This document shows, in pieces, positions 18,372 to 26,853 of a DNA stretch of 64,000 nt. The position numbers and the translations under genes were made by a program. Each line of letters starts with the position of its first letter. The stretch's first letter is position 1. This stretch comes from Bacteroides acidifaciens (GTDB lineage Bacteria; Bacteroidota; Bacteroidia; Bacteroidales; Bacteroidaceae). Under the pieces are notes generated by a model that searched no databases, had not been told where the DNA came from, and was given only the letters and a program-made list of their open reading frames with translations. The stretch is taken from contig NZ_JANJZR010000020.1 of NCBI RefSeq assembly GCF_024623065.1, forward strand, positions 1 through 64,000, written 5' to 3'.

Positions 18372-19550
18372 TTAATATAAAAAGCCGAACATCCAGAGAG
18401 GTATCTGGTTGCCTCGACCTATTTCAGCCTTATGCAACGCGTACGTTACATTCGGATTGTTCTTGATCTTTGCGCCTTCCTGGCAAATTTTGAATGGCAT
18501 TACTTCGTCTACCATAAAAGAGACGTTTTTATCCCCTTTATGTATCTTATGGTCTTTCCATAAAGAATTTGCAAAAAATGTGTCGAGCACATCCTGCTCT
18601 TCCACTTTCACCGGATAGATGGAATACATCAGGTTGGAGTTGTGCATCATTATTTTCGAAGGTTTTTTAGGGAATTCTTCCCCTTTCGGATAAACCAGAT
18701 TAATGAGTCGCGCATCTGCCAGATATTTGATATAGTTCATCACCGTGGCGCGAGATGTCTGTATGTCGCTTGCCAGTTGGCTCACATTTGGAGCTTTCGG
18801 TCCGTCGACAGCGAGCAAATATAGCAATTTTTTTATCTTTGAAAGATATTTCAGTTCAATTTGTTTGATGAGCAGGATATCTACTTCCACCATCATGTTC
18901 ATCGTTTTCAGCAGATTCTCCGAAAAGTTACGTTTTTCGAGGAAGAACGGATAGAATCCGTGGTGCAGGTAATCCTGAAAATAGTCAAGCGGACGAACTT
19001 TGGAGAGTACTCCTTTGGCAATCTGTTCGTGAGTGCTAAGAATTTCTTCGAGGCTGTATGCCCTGAATTTCATACCTGTCTGCAAGTTCAGGAATTCACG
19101 GAAAGAGAATCCACGCAGGTTATAGCTCTTTGCGATATCACGCAGTTCGAGATTTTCTTCTTTCAGTCGCATCACGGACGAGCCGGTGAAGACTATTTTC
19201 AGATTAGGAAAACGGTCGTAACACATGCGTAACTCTTTGCTCCATTCCGGATGTTTGAACACCTGGTCGATCAACAATACTTTTCCGCCACGTTTTTGAA
19301 ATTCGTTGGCGAACTCTATAATGCTGTGACCCGAGAAATAGAAGTTGTTCATGTTGATGAACAGACAGGAACGGTCGTTCCCGAATTTCTCTTTGGCATA
19401 TTGGAGAAGGAAAGTGGTTTTTCCTACGCCACGTGTCCCTTTGATACCAATCAGGCGGTCGCTCCAGTCGATCTCGTCCATGAGATCGCGGCGAACGGGG
19501 GCATTGGTGTGCTCAACGAGGTAGGCGTGTGTGCGGTAGAATGATTCCAT
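18372..19550 (-). CDS. AAA ATPase with DUF4143-type C-terminus
   Basis: The 392-residue protein (from the chosen start) has a Walker A GTRGVGKTT (residues 38-46), a Walker B-like VLLIDQVF and sensor-like IVFTGSS, followed by a winged-helix/DUF4143 region (SQLASDIQTSRATVMNYIKYL). Such ATPases are common, often strain-variable, and of unclear role. The start is set at the ATG at 19550 (MESFYRTH) because a near-perfect promoter lies at 19575-19605, inside the 18-codon extension that would begin at 19604. Walker B ends in Asp-Gln rather than Asp-Glu, so ATP hydrolysis may be altered; members with DQ are frequent in this family. Confidence 0.8.
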   Translation of the reverse strand: MESFYRTHAYLVEHTNAPVRRDLMDEIDWSDRLIGIKGTRGVGKTTFLLQYAKEKFGNDRSCLFINMNNFYFSGHSIIEFANEFQKRGGKVLLIDQVFKHPEWSKELRMCYDRFPNLKIVFTGSSVMRLKEENLELRDIAKSYNLRGFSFREFLNLQTGMKFRAYSLEEILSTHEQIAKGVLSKVRPLDYFQDYLHHGFYPFFLEKRNFSENLLKTMNMMVEVDILLIKQIELKYLSKIKKLLYLLAVDGPKAPNVSQLASDIQTSRATVMNYIKYLADARLINLVYPKGEEFPKKPSKIMMHNSNLMYSIYPVKVEEQDVLDTFFANSLWKDHKIHKGDKNVSFMVDEVMPFKICQEGAKIKNNPNVTYALHKAEIGRGNQIPLWMFGFLY

Positions 19551-19574
19551 TTCAGTTCTTTGTTTTTCGAGTGG

Positions 19575-19605
19575 CAAATATACTGCTTTTTTTAGGATTT
19601 GCAAA
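19575..19605 (-). promoter_or_regulatory. Promoter of the AAA ATPase gene
   Basis: Read on the - strand, TTTG (19605-19602) and TATATTTG (19582-19575) are separated by 19 nt, matching the Bacteroides -33/-7 promoter in both boxes and in spacing. It rules out the upstream start at 19604 for the ATPase. Confidence 0.75.
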
Positions 19606-19677
19606 GTAGAGATGGCAAAATTGTGTGTTTAATTCCAACTTTCTGTTTATTGTAGTCCTTCCTGGCTATTTCCTGTA

Positions 19678-19685
19678 TATATTTG
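19678..19685 (+). promoter_or_regulatory. Candidate -7 box of the ATP-grasp-like gene
   Basis: TATATTTG matches TAnnTTTG and lies 27 nt before the ATG at 19713. It overlaps a possible TTG start at 19683, which is therefore rejected. Confidence 0.5.
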
Positions 19686-19712
19686 CAGAATAAAGTTTTG
19701 AATTCATTTGAA

Positions 19713-20915
19713 ATGACAAAAAAGGCTCTTTATATATTCAATCCGGAACATGATTTGGCGCTTGCCAGCGGTGAAGCGAATTATATGGCTCCGGCTTCGG
19801 CAAGACGTATGGCTTCCGAATTGGCTTTGCTTCCGATGTGGTATGCGGAAGAGGGGAGTGCGGTATTGGCTCCTTCCGCCTATAATCTCGACTATGTGAA
19901 GAAGATACAGGAATTATTAGGACTTTCGGTTGATTTGATAACGGAGCCGGAACTTGCTATTGAACAGGATTTGGATATTCGTCCCTGGGGATGGGATGTG
20001 GCTTTACGGAAGCGGCTTTCTGTGTTGGGTGTGGATGAAGTCCTGCTGCCTTCTATGGGGCAATTAAACGATCTGCGGGAATACTCTCATCGTTCTAAAG
20101 CCGTCGCGTTACTTCCTGAATTACAACTGAATGAATATTTCTGCGGCGAATCTTATTATTTAAAGACCCCGGAGGAATGGAAGCGTTTTGTGGAAGGGCG
20201 GAAGGAATGTTTGTTGAAAGCTCCGCTTTCGGGAAGCGGTAAAGGTCTGAACTGGTGTAAAGGCATATTTACTCCTTTCATCTCCGGCTGGTGTACTCGT
20301 GTGGCTGCTTCGCAGGGTGGAGTCATTGCGGAGCCTATATATAATAAGGTAGAAGATTTTGCCATGGAGTTTTATTCCGATGGTGCAGGTGAATTGACGT
20401 TTGTGGGATATTCCCTCTTCCATACCGGAAAGAGTGGAATGTATGAAGGGAACTGTCTGCTTTCTAATGAGACGATCCGGAAACAACTTGCGCAATATAT
20501 CCCTTTAGAGGCTCTGATGGATTTGGAGAACTGTTTGAAATACAGACTTTCTGCGTTGGTGGGAACCGTTTATAAAGGTTATCTTGGAGTTGATATGATG
20601 ATTTGTCGATTTCCGGAAAATGAAAAGCCGGTTTTTCGGATTCATCCCTGTGTGGAAATCAATCTGCGCATGAATATGGGAGTCATTGTGCGTTTTTTAC
20701 ATGACCGTTATGTACGTCCAGGTTCAACAGGACGTTTTGTGATTGATTATCATCCTTCAGAAGGTGAAGCTTTGCAGGAACATGAACGAATGTCCGCAAC
20801 TTATCCGTTGGAAAGCAGGGAAGGTAGAGTATACTCCGGTTATTTACCTTTGGTTCCTGTTCATAGGAGAAGCTGTTATCGGGCATGGATATGGGTAACT
20901 CCTGATAATATTTAA
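19713..20915 (+). CDS. Conserved hypothetical protein with ATP-grasp-like signatures
   Basis: No named family was recognised, but several features point to an ATP-grasp ligase of 400 residues. LLKAPLSGSGKGL has Lys169 and a glycine-rich loop (174-178) like the phosphate-binding loop. GGVIAEPIYNKVEDFAMEFY resembles the hinge strand. GYLGVDMMIC has Asp294, and HPCVEINLRMNMG carries Glu315, Asn317, Arg319 and Asn321, the typical Mg-ATP E-x-N-x-R pattern. The N-terminus (YIFNPEHDLALASGEANYMAP) is distinctive. A carboxylate-amine ligase or peptide-modifying role would fit, but no substrate gene sits beside it. It is convergent with the next gene, 10 nt away. Confidence 0.6.
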   Translation: MTKKALYIFNPEHDLALASGEANYMAPASARRMASELALLPMWYAEEGSAVLAPSAYNLDYVKKIQELLGLSVDLITEPELAIEQDLDIRPWGWDVALRKRLSVLGVDEVLLPSMGQLNDLREYSHRSKAVALLPELQLNEYFCGESYYLKTPEEWKRFVEGRKECLLKAPLSGSGKGLNWCKGIFTPFISGWCTRVAASQGGVIAEPIYNKVEDFAMEFYSDGAGELTFVGYSLFHTGKSGMYEGNCLLSNETIRKQLAQYIPLEALMDLENCLKYRLSALVGTVYKGYLGVDMMICRFPENEKPVFRIHPCVEINLRMNMGVIVRFLHDRYVRPGSTGRFVIDYHPSEGEALQEHERMSATYPLESREGRVYSGYLPLVPVHRRSCYRAWIWVTPDNI

Positions 20916-20925
20916 CTTTATCTGT

Positions 20926-22482
20926 TCACACTAGCCAACGATTGATATTGCGTTTTTCCGCACTGAACTCTACTCCAATTTTTATCACTTCACGTTCGTC
21001 TGCCTGATACGGTATCAAGTAGCCTTTATCGTCAATCTGCTTCAATGCCGCTTCTGCCGTGTCATGCAGTTTGAATTCGAAGACATAGATATATTTAGGT
21101 GTTTTCACTACGGCATCTGCACGACCGCGGGCGCTGCGCACTTCGGCATCAGTGAACTGTCCCATAAGTTTGAAGACAATATAGAAAACTACTTGGTAGT
21201 GGCGTTCTGTCTGCTCGTTCAGTTCGTAATTGAAATCGGCAAAGAAGGCTTGCAGGCGGGTGAGAAAGGCATCGTAGTCTCCACTCTCTAACTCATTGAC
21301 GAACTTGCCGATGTAAAAGCCTTGATCGTTATTCTTCACTCCAGTGTAGAACGGTACGAGGAAATCCATGAAACCGTAACGCACCTCATCGTTCGGAAAT
21401 TCCAACAGGTAGTTGCGAAAACGTTCATCATAAGCCTTTATCGTCAGATAGCCGCTTTGGTAAATCAGCGGAATCGGATTGTTGGAATCTACCCGATACT
21501 CGGAGAACATGGAAGACGGTGCTTCGATTCCGTCAAGCAGAGTACGCAGGTCATATTCGGTTTCTTGCAGCATCTCGACGAGGAAAGTCGGAGTACCGGT
21601 TTGGAACCAGTAATTGTCGAACACTTTTGATTTCAGGACATTCAGTATGCTGAACGGGTTGAAAATGCCTACCGAGTTGATGCAAAAATGATAGCCATCG
21701 TAAAGACGTGTCATTCGCTGCACCGCCTCATCATAAGAAATGGAATTATTGGCTGCAAGTATCTTTATTTCCGGTTGGAAGGTATCCACTAATTCTTGGA
21801 GAGTGATGCCGCAAAGGGTTCCGTAATCGGGCCATAAAGTGATGTCCTGCAACTGGTTGAGGTCACTGAATACACTTACTTGCGAGAATTTCGTCACTCC
21901 TGTGAGGAAGACGAAACGCAGGTAGCGGTCGGTGCTTTTCAATACTCCGTAAAAGGCTTTCAGGGTTTTACGGTATTCATCCAGCAAGGCGTCATTGCCT
22001 AAAGCTTGCAATAGAGGCTTGTCGTATTCGTCTACCAGGACTACAACGCTGCTACCGGTTTGTTCGTAGGCACGGCGGATGACACCGGAGAAACGACCGG
22101 AAAGAGTGTTCTCGTCTATTCCTTTGCCATACTGAATCTCCCATAAGGTGAGTTGACGGCTGAGGATGTCATAAAGTCTTTCCGGAGAATCGTACTTTTC
22201 GGCATTCAAATCCAGATGTAGCACAGGATGCTTTTCCCATTTCGTTTCCAGCTTTTCAATGGCAAGCCCTTCGAAGAGTTCTTTCTTTCCTTCAAAGTAG
22301 GCTTCAAAGGTAGAGAGGAGAAGACTTTTACCGAAACGGCGTGGACGGCTCAGAAAGTATGGAGTAGATGTATAAGCTATTTTCCATACAAGCTCTGTCT
22401 TATCTACGTATAGATAATCACCCTTACGAAGTTTCTCAAAGGTCTGTATCCCGATAGGGAGTTTACGAAGCAGGTCATTCAT
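20926..22482 (-). CDS. AAA-ATPase with C-terminal PD-(D/E)XK nuclease-like domain
   Basis: This 518-residue protein is of the AAA-ATPase-like (PF09820) plus PDDEXK_9 type, abundant in Bacteroides and of unknown function. The N-terminus PIGIQTFEKLR..YVDKT is diagnostic; the P-loop reads RPRRFGKS (46-53), Walker B VVVLVDEYDKP, and the nuclease-like core has Asp456 (RADAVV) and Glu469-Phe-Lys471 (FEFKL). All key residues are present. It is a single gene with its own -7 box. Confidence 0.9.
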   Translation of the reverse strand: MNDLLRKLPIGIQTFEKLRKGDYLYVDKTELVWKIAYTSTPYFLSRPRRFGKSLLLSTFEAYFEGKKELFEGLAIEKLETKWEKHPVLHLDLNAEKYDSPERLYDILSRQLTLWEIQYGKGIDENTLSGRFSGVIRRAYEQTGSSVVVLVDEYDKPLLQALGNDALLDEYRKTLKAFYGVLKSTDRYLRFVFLTGVTKFSQVSVFSDLNQLQDITLWPDYGTLCGITLQELVDTFQPEIKILAANNSISYDEAVQRMTRLYDGYHFCINSVGIFNPFSILNVLKSKVFDNYWFQTGTPTFLVEMLQETEYDLRTLLDGIEAPSSMFSEYRVDSNNPIPLIYQSGYLTIKAYDERFRNYLLEFPNDEVRYGFMDFLVPFYTGVKNNDQGFYIGKFVNELESGDYDAFLTRLQAFFADFNYELNEQTERHYQVVFYIVFKLMGQFTDAEVRSARGRADAVVKTPKYIYVFEFKLHDTAEAALKQIDDKGYLIPYQADEREVIKIGVEFSAEKRNINRWLV

Positions 22483-22504
22483 TGTTAATCTCTTTTTAGT
22501 GGTT

Positions 22505-22512
22505 CAAAGATA
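22505..22512 (-). promoter_or_regulatory. Candidate -7 box of the AAA/PDDEXK gene
   Basis: CAAAGATA on the + strand is TATCTTTG on the - strand, an exact -7 match 22 nt upstream of the ATG at 22482. The rest of the 355-nt gap up to 22837 is A+T-rich and shows no gene. Confidence 0.5.
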
Positions 22513-22837
22513 ATCATTATTTTCGTAATATTTCGTTTTCAATATCTCAAAGAACGGGCGTTATAATTTTGTTTAACTGGAAAATGATCATTTAGTTTAT
22601 TCTGGCACAGAAATGAACCAAGTGATAATTTAAGTTTGACTCATTCTTGTATGGTGCTAAATATTCACATACACCGACATATCTTCCCTCTGGATATTTA
22701 TTCTCAATCTTCCTCTCTACTTTTTTCTTGTTTATCCGATTTCATCCGATGAATAAAGGGTTTGCGACTAAAGAGCAACAACATCACCTGTTGTATACGG
22801 TTAGTTTCAAAAATTGTTTCAAATAGGGTTTGTACTT

Positions 22838-24295
22838 CTAGTTTCCTTCTTGTATCGCTACGCTTTCATTTCCATAACGGTCAATAGCCGTAACAGCGAA
22901 ATGCTTTTTCGCATTCCAAGGCAGGATAGGGGCATAGATATAGCTTGTCTCCCTGATATTCTGTGCAACGATATTTTCCGGTCGGCCGATGTCTACCGGA
23001 TACTCATTAGAAGCGTAAATAACATACATGGGCTTGTTACGCTGATCGTTATCAGTAGCAGCCTGCCAGGTTAATTCCGTATATCCATGGTCGATATTAG
23101 TTATTTTCAGTTCGGACGGAGCTGTGGGCGGCACATTATCCAACCAAGGCATAGGAGGCTGTAAAGCCGGATATGCGTAGAAGTTTTCGGTCAGTTCATC
23201 ATAAATGCCTTGTGTGTTTTCCATGAGATATTTCACACGGTAGTGCCCTTCACCAGCCATTTTATGATTGCGGATGAAGTTTATCTGACGATCTATTTCG
23301 TCGCGTGTCCATTTTCCTTCATCGGGATGAAGGAAATAGATGCCGAGTCCCGGAATCACCTGACGTCCGTTGCTCTGTTCCTGCCAGTCGAGGGCAAAAG
23401 GATAGAAACTGTTTCCCTGGAAATACATCATCGGATATATCTGGTCTATGATGCCTTCGCCGAGCCATCCTTGCGGGTCTTGATAAACGGTAAAGAAAGC
23501 ATTCCACCCACGGGAAGAGTAACGCGAGGTGTCCCGGTATTTTCCTACCGGACTGGCACTTAGCTTCACCCACGGCTTCATCGCTTTTACACCCTTATAT
23601 ATATAGCGTACGATTTCTGAAATATTATCCCGCCGCCATTGCTCTATGGTACGCCCTTTGCCATATCGGCGGAAGTCGTACTTGTCGGGAAAGAGAGGGG
23701 CATTCTCCGGATAACGCAGATAATCGAAATGCACTCCGTCTATATCATAACGGCTTACGACTTCCCGCACCAGTTTCATCAGATACTCCTTCGTTGCCGG
23801 ATGTCCCGGATTGAGGAAATATTCATTCTTATACGGTACACAAATGTCTTTCATCCGTTTGGTGACGGAACGGTTGCCGAGAGAGGCAACGTGTTTCCTG
23901 TTTCCCAGCGGAATAGTCACCATCCAGGCGTGGCACTCCATTCCCCGCTTATGACATTCTTCGATGGCAAAGGCGAGCGGGTCATATCCGGGATTTTCAC
24001 CGGGTTTCCCAGTCAGGATAGCGTTGAAAGGTTCGATAGACGAGGGATATAACACGTCCCCGCGTGTACGTGTTTGAAACAGGACGGTATTGAAGTTGGC
24101 AGCTTTCAGCTTGTCGAGAATATCCACCAATTCTTCCTTTTGCTTGCAGATACTTTGAGGGCTTAAAGCACGTGTACGAGGCCAGTCAAGACCATACAGA
24201 GCAGTGAGCCAGGCGGCACGAACCTCATGCTTGGGCTGTGCGGCTACGGAGAGGAAAGGAAACAAAAGTGAAAGAATGAAAATATATCGACGCAT
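22838..24295 (-). CDS. GHL10-type (DUF187) glycoside hydrolase-like exported protein
   Basis: The 485-residue product has a Sec signal peptide (1-20, ending SVAAQ), then the TIM-barrel GHL10 domain (PF02638) with EVRAAWLTALYGLDWPR, FNTVLFQTRTRGD, GMECHAWM and the acidic VHFDYLRYP at the end of a strand, and a C-terminal fibronectin-III-like domain (about 395-485). Bacterial members (YngK relatives) are thought to act on cell-wall or glycan material, but substrates are mostly unknown. A paralogue lies at 33741. A -7 box (24324-24331) precedes it. Confidence 0.88.
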   Translation of the reverse strand: MRRYIFILSLLFPFLSVAAQPKHEVRAAWLTALYGLDWPRTRALSPQSICKQKEELVDILDKLKAANFNTVLFQTRTRGDVLYPSSIEPFNAILTGKPGENPGYDPLAFAIEECHKRGMECHAWMVTIPLGNRKHVASLGNRSVTKRMKDICVPYKNEYFLNPGHPATKEYLMKLVREVVSRYDIDGVHFDYLRYPENAPLFPDKYDFRRYGKGRTIEQWRRDNISEIVRYIYKGVKAMKPWVKLSASPVGKYRDTSRYSSRGWNAFFTVYQDPQGWLGEGIIDQIYPMMYFQGNSFYPFALDWQEQSNGRQVIPGLGIYFLHPDEGKWTRDEIDRQINFIRNHKMAGEGHYRVKYLMENTQGIYDELTENFYAYPALQPPMPWLDNVPPTAPSELKITNIDHGYTELTWQAATDNDQRNKPMYVIYASNEYPVDIGRPENIVAQNIRETSYIYAPILPWNAKKHFAVTAIDRYGNESVAIQEGN

Positions 24296-24323
24296 ATTCT
24301 TTGTTTTTCGTTTTAAATCCCCG

Positions 24324-24331
24324 CAAAGTTA
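24324..24331 (-). promoter_or_regulatory. Candidate -7 box of the first GHL10 gene
   Basis: CAAAGTTA (+) reads TAACTTTG on the - strand and lies 28 nt before the ATG at 24295. Confidence 0.5.
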
Positions 24332-24349
24332 GTAAAAGTGTCGGTAATG

Positions 24350-24381
24350 TTGGGCTGTTTCGAGAGATTATGTTACATTTG
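24350..24381 (+). promoter_or_regulatory. Candidate promoter of the CstA-type gene
   Basis: TACATTTG at 24374-24381 matches the -7 box, with a TTG at 24350-24352 placed 21 nt before it; the ATG is at 24405. It is divergent from the GHL10 promoter. Confidence 0.55.
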
Positions 24382-24404
24382 CCAAGTTAAAAAAACGACA
24401 CGCT

Positions 24405-25835
24405 ATGATTACATTTACTCTATGTCTGCTGGCACTGATAGTAGGCTATTTTACGTACGGACGCCTGATGGAGCGCGTTTTTGGTCCGGATGACCGTAAG
24501 ACGCCGGCACTAACCAAGGCTGACGGAGTGGACTATATTCCATTGCCCACCTGGAAGATTTTCATGATTCAGTTTCTCAATATTGCCGGATTAGGTCCTA
24601 TTTTCGGAGCAATCATGGGAGCGAAATTCGGTAGCTCTGCATACTTGTGGATTGTGCTGGGAAGTATTTTTGCGGGGGCAATGCATGATTATTTTGCCGG
24701 AATGCTTTCTTTGCGTAATGGAGGCGAAAGCTTGCCGGAAATAATAGGCCGTTATTTAGGACTGACCGCCAAGCAGGTGATGAGAGGATTCACTGTCATT
24801 TTAATGATTCTGGTAGGGGCGGTTTTCGTTGCGGGACCTGCCGGATTGTTGGCAAAACTCACTCCGGAAAGTTTGGATGCTACGTTTTGGATTATCGTTG
24901 TATTTGCATATTATATGCTGGCTACTTTGTTGCCTGTTGATAAAATAATAGGTAAAATCTATCCATTGTTTGCGATTGCCTTGTTGTTTATGGCAGTAGG
25001 CATTCTGGTGATGCTCTACGTTAACCATCCGGCTTTGCCGGAGTTGTGGGACGGATTGCAAAATACGAACCCGGAAGCGAACGAACTTCCTATCTTCCCG
25101 ATTATGTTTGTGAGCATTGCCTGTGGTGCAATTTCCGGTTTTCATGCTACGCAGAGCCCATTGATGGCACGTTGCATGACCTCGGAACGTCACGGTCGCC
25201 CGGTGTTTTACGGTGCAATGATTACCGAGGGCATTGTTGCTCTTATTTGGGCTGCTGCCGCTACTTATTTTTTCCATGAGAACGGAATGGAAGAAAGCAA
25301 TGCTTCTGTTATCGTTGATGCCATCACAAAAGAATGGTTGGGAGCAATCGGCGGAGTACTTGCTATTTTGGGAGTGATTGCCGCTCCGATTACTTCGGGA
25401 GATACCGCCTTCCGTTCGGCACGTCTGATTGTGGCGGATTTCTTGGGCATGGAGCAAAAAAGTATGCGCCGTCGTTTGTACATTTGTATTCCGATGTTTG
25501 TAGTAGCTATTGGTTTGCTTTTGTATAGTTTGCGTGATGCAAACGGATTTAATATGATATGGCGTTATTTTGCCTGGGCAAATCAGACATTGGCTGTGTT
25601 TACCTTGTGGGCTATAACGGTTTTTCTGGCGGTATCCAAGAAACCTTATATCATTACTTTGATACCGGCACTGTTTATGACATGTGTATGTTCAACTTAT
25701 ATATGCATTGCTCCCGAAGGATTGGGACTTTCGCATGCAGTCTCCTATGGCATCGGCATAGCGTGTGTGGTGATTGCGGCAGCTTGGTTCTATGTCTGGC
25801 TGGGCAAGCAGAAAACAAGAAAATTGTCAGAATGA
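24405..25835 (+). CDS. Carbon starvation protein CstA family transporter
   Basis: This 476-residue polytopic membrane protein is a CstA-type transporter; characterised members import peptides or pyruvate during carbon limitation. Matching features are FMIQFLNIAGLGPIFGAIMG, GAMHDYFAGMLSLRNGG, GFHATQSPLMARC and TSGDTAFRSARL, all conserved in the family. At 476 residues it is the shorter version lacking the C-terminal extension of the E. coli protein. Its stop overlaps the first of two tandem start regions leading to the next small gene, so the genes are coupled. Confidence 0.9.
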   Translation: MITFTLCLLALIVGYFTYGRLMERVFGPDDRKTPALTKADGVDYIPLPTWKIFMIQFLNIAGLGPIFGAIMGAKFGSSAYLWIVLGSIFAGAMHDYFAGMLSLRNGGESLPEIIGRYLGLTAKQVMRGFTVILMILVGAVFVAGPAGLLAKLTPESLDATFWIIVVFAYYMLATLLPVDKIIGKIYPLFAIALLFMAVGILVMLYVNHPALPELWDGLQNTNPEANELPIFPIMFVSIACGAISGFHATQSPLMARCMTSERHGRPVFYGAMITEGIVALIWAAAATYFFHENGMEESNASVIVDAITKEWLGAIGGVLAILGVIAAPITSGDTAFRSARLIVADFLGMEQKSMRRRLYICIPMFVVAIGLLLYSLRDANGFNMIWRYFAWANQTLAVFTLWAITVFLAVSKKPYIITLIPALFMTCVCSTYICIAPEGLGLSHAVSYGIGIACVVIAAAWFYVWLGKQKTRKLSE

Positions 25836-25882
25836 AGAAAACAAGAAAATCAACAGAATGAAGAAAATAAGAAAATCAACAG
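25831..25882 (+). repeat. 26-nt tandem duplication creating a 9-codon ORF between two genes
   Basis: Two copies (25831-25856 and 25857-25882) differ at one base. A partial earlier copy lies inside the CstA end (AGAAAACAAGAAAA, 25810-25823). Each copy has an ATG overlapping a stop as ATGA. The first ATG (25832) opens an ORF reading MKKTRKSTE that stops at 25859-25861, overlapping the ATG of the small membrane protein at 25858. Confidence 0.8.
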
Positions 25883-26088
25883 GAGTGGCGCTTGCATTCC
25901 TTATTTATGTATCCGTAACGGCGGCTTATTTGTTGCCTCGTAATACGGAAGTCGGCCCGACAGAGAAAATAATTACGGTGGCAGTTTCTTATGTCATCGT
26001 CCTCCTTCTTTGGCTGGTGCTTCGGAAAAAGGAACAAATGCGCGAACGCCGCAAAAAAGACGAACAATCTATTCACTTAAAAAAGTAA
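25858..26088 (+). CDS. Small two-helix membrane protein, unknown function
   Basis: The 76-residue product has two hydrophobic helices (about 8-24 and 36-55) separated by a short loop (RNTEVGPTEK), and a highly charged tail (RKKEQMRERRKKDEQ). No family was recognised. It follows the CstA-type transporter with overlapping stop and start and precedes the small barrel gene by 4 nt, so it may be an accessory subunit of the transporter. The start at 25858 is preferred because it gives a clean N-terminus (MKKIRKSTG). Confidence 0.65.
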   Translation: MKKIRKSTGVALAFLIYVSVTAAYLLPRNTEVGPTEKIITVAVSYVIVLLLWLVLRKKEQMRERRKKDEQSIHLKK

Positions 26089-26092
26089 GTTT

Positions 26093-26578
26093 ATGAAGAA
26101 ATTAGCTTTGGCTCTTTGCTTATTGGCAGTCTCTTTCACTGCACAGGCGCAATTTGAGAAAGGAATTACGATTATTAATCCTTCATTGTCGGGATTGGAC
26201 TTTTCGTATAGTGAAAACGATAAAGCAAAATTTGGAGTTGGCGCACAAGTCGGCACATTCTTGGCCGAGGGTATTGCCTTGATGGTAAACGCCGGAGCCG
26301 ACTGGTCGAAACCGATAGATGAGTATACATTGGGCACCGGAGTACGTTTCTACTTCAATAAAACAGGTGTTTATCTGGGTGGCGGACTCGACTGGAACCG
26401 TTTCCGCAGGAGTGGTGGAAAACATCAGACGGACTGGGGACTGGGGCTCGAAGCCGGATACGCTTACTTCCTTTCGCGTACGGTAACCATTGAACCTGCC
26501 GTTTATTATAAATGGCGTTTCAATGATGGAGATATGTCACGTTTCGGTGTGAAGATAGGGTTCGGATTCTACCTTTAA
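26093..26578 (+). CDS. Small outer-membrane beta-barrel protein
   Basis: A 161-residue exported protein with signal peptide MKKLALALCLLAVSFTAQAQ and about eight amphipathic strands ending in GVKIGFGFYL, a typical small barrel of the OmpX/OmpA-barrel size class. There is no periplasmic domain. It closes the operon begun by the CstA-type gene, 4 nt behind the small membrane protein. Function unknown. Confidence 0.75.
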   Translation: MKKLALALCLLAVSFTAQAQFEKGITIINPSLSGLDFSYSENDKAKFGVGAQVGTFLAEGIALMVNAGADWSKPIDEYTLGTGVRFYFNKTGVYLGGGLDWNRFRRSGGKHQTDWGLGLEAGYAYFLSRTVTIEPAVYYKWRFNDGDMSRFGVKIGFGFYL

Positions 26579-26636
26579 ATAAGTTGAAAATTAGGCATGA
26601 AGGACGGAGTGGAATGAATGCCTTCGTTCATATAAG

Positions 26637-26682
26637 TCCCCCTTGCTACAGATATGTGTAACAAGGGGGATTCTTGTATTTA
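26637..26682 (+). terminator. Rho-independent terminator
   Basis: TCCCCCTTG (26637-26645) pairs with CAAGGGGGA (26662-26670), followed by TTCTTGTATTT. It ends the CstA-type operon. Confidence 0.85.
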
Positions 26683-26853
26683 GGAGATGTGTTTTTATGT
26701 ATTATTTTGTCTAATTTGTGTACTAATTGGGAATGGAGATTTGTCTGTTTTGCTCATTTTTGTAAACGATAAGTGATTGCGTTATGTATATGTGGATGTT
26801 TTTTTTATTCCAACGAATGTTATAATGGCGAAAGTTAGAAAATATATTTGATT

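Noticed and set aside
19551..19604. Upstream start of the AAA ATPase
   Set aside because: A good promoter overlaps this extension, so translation must begin at 19550.
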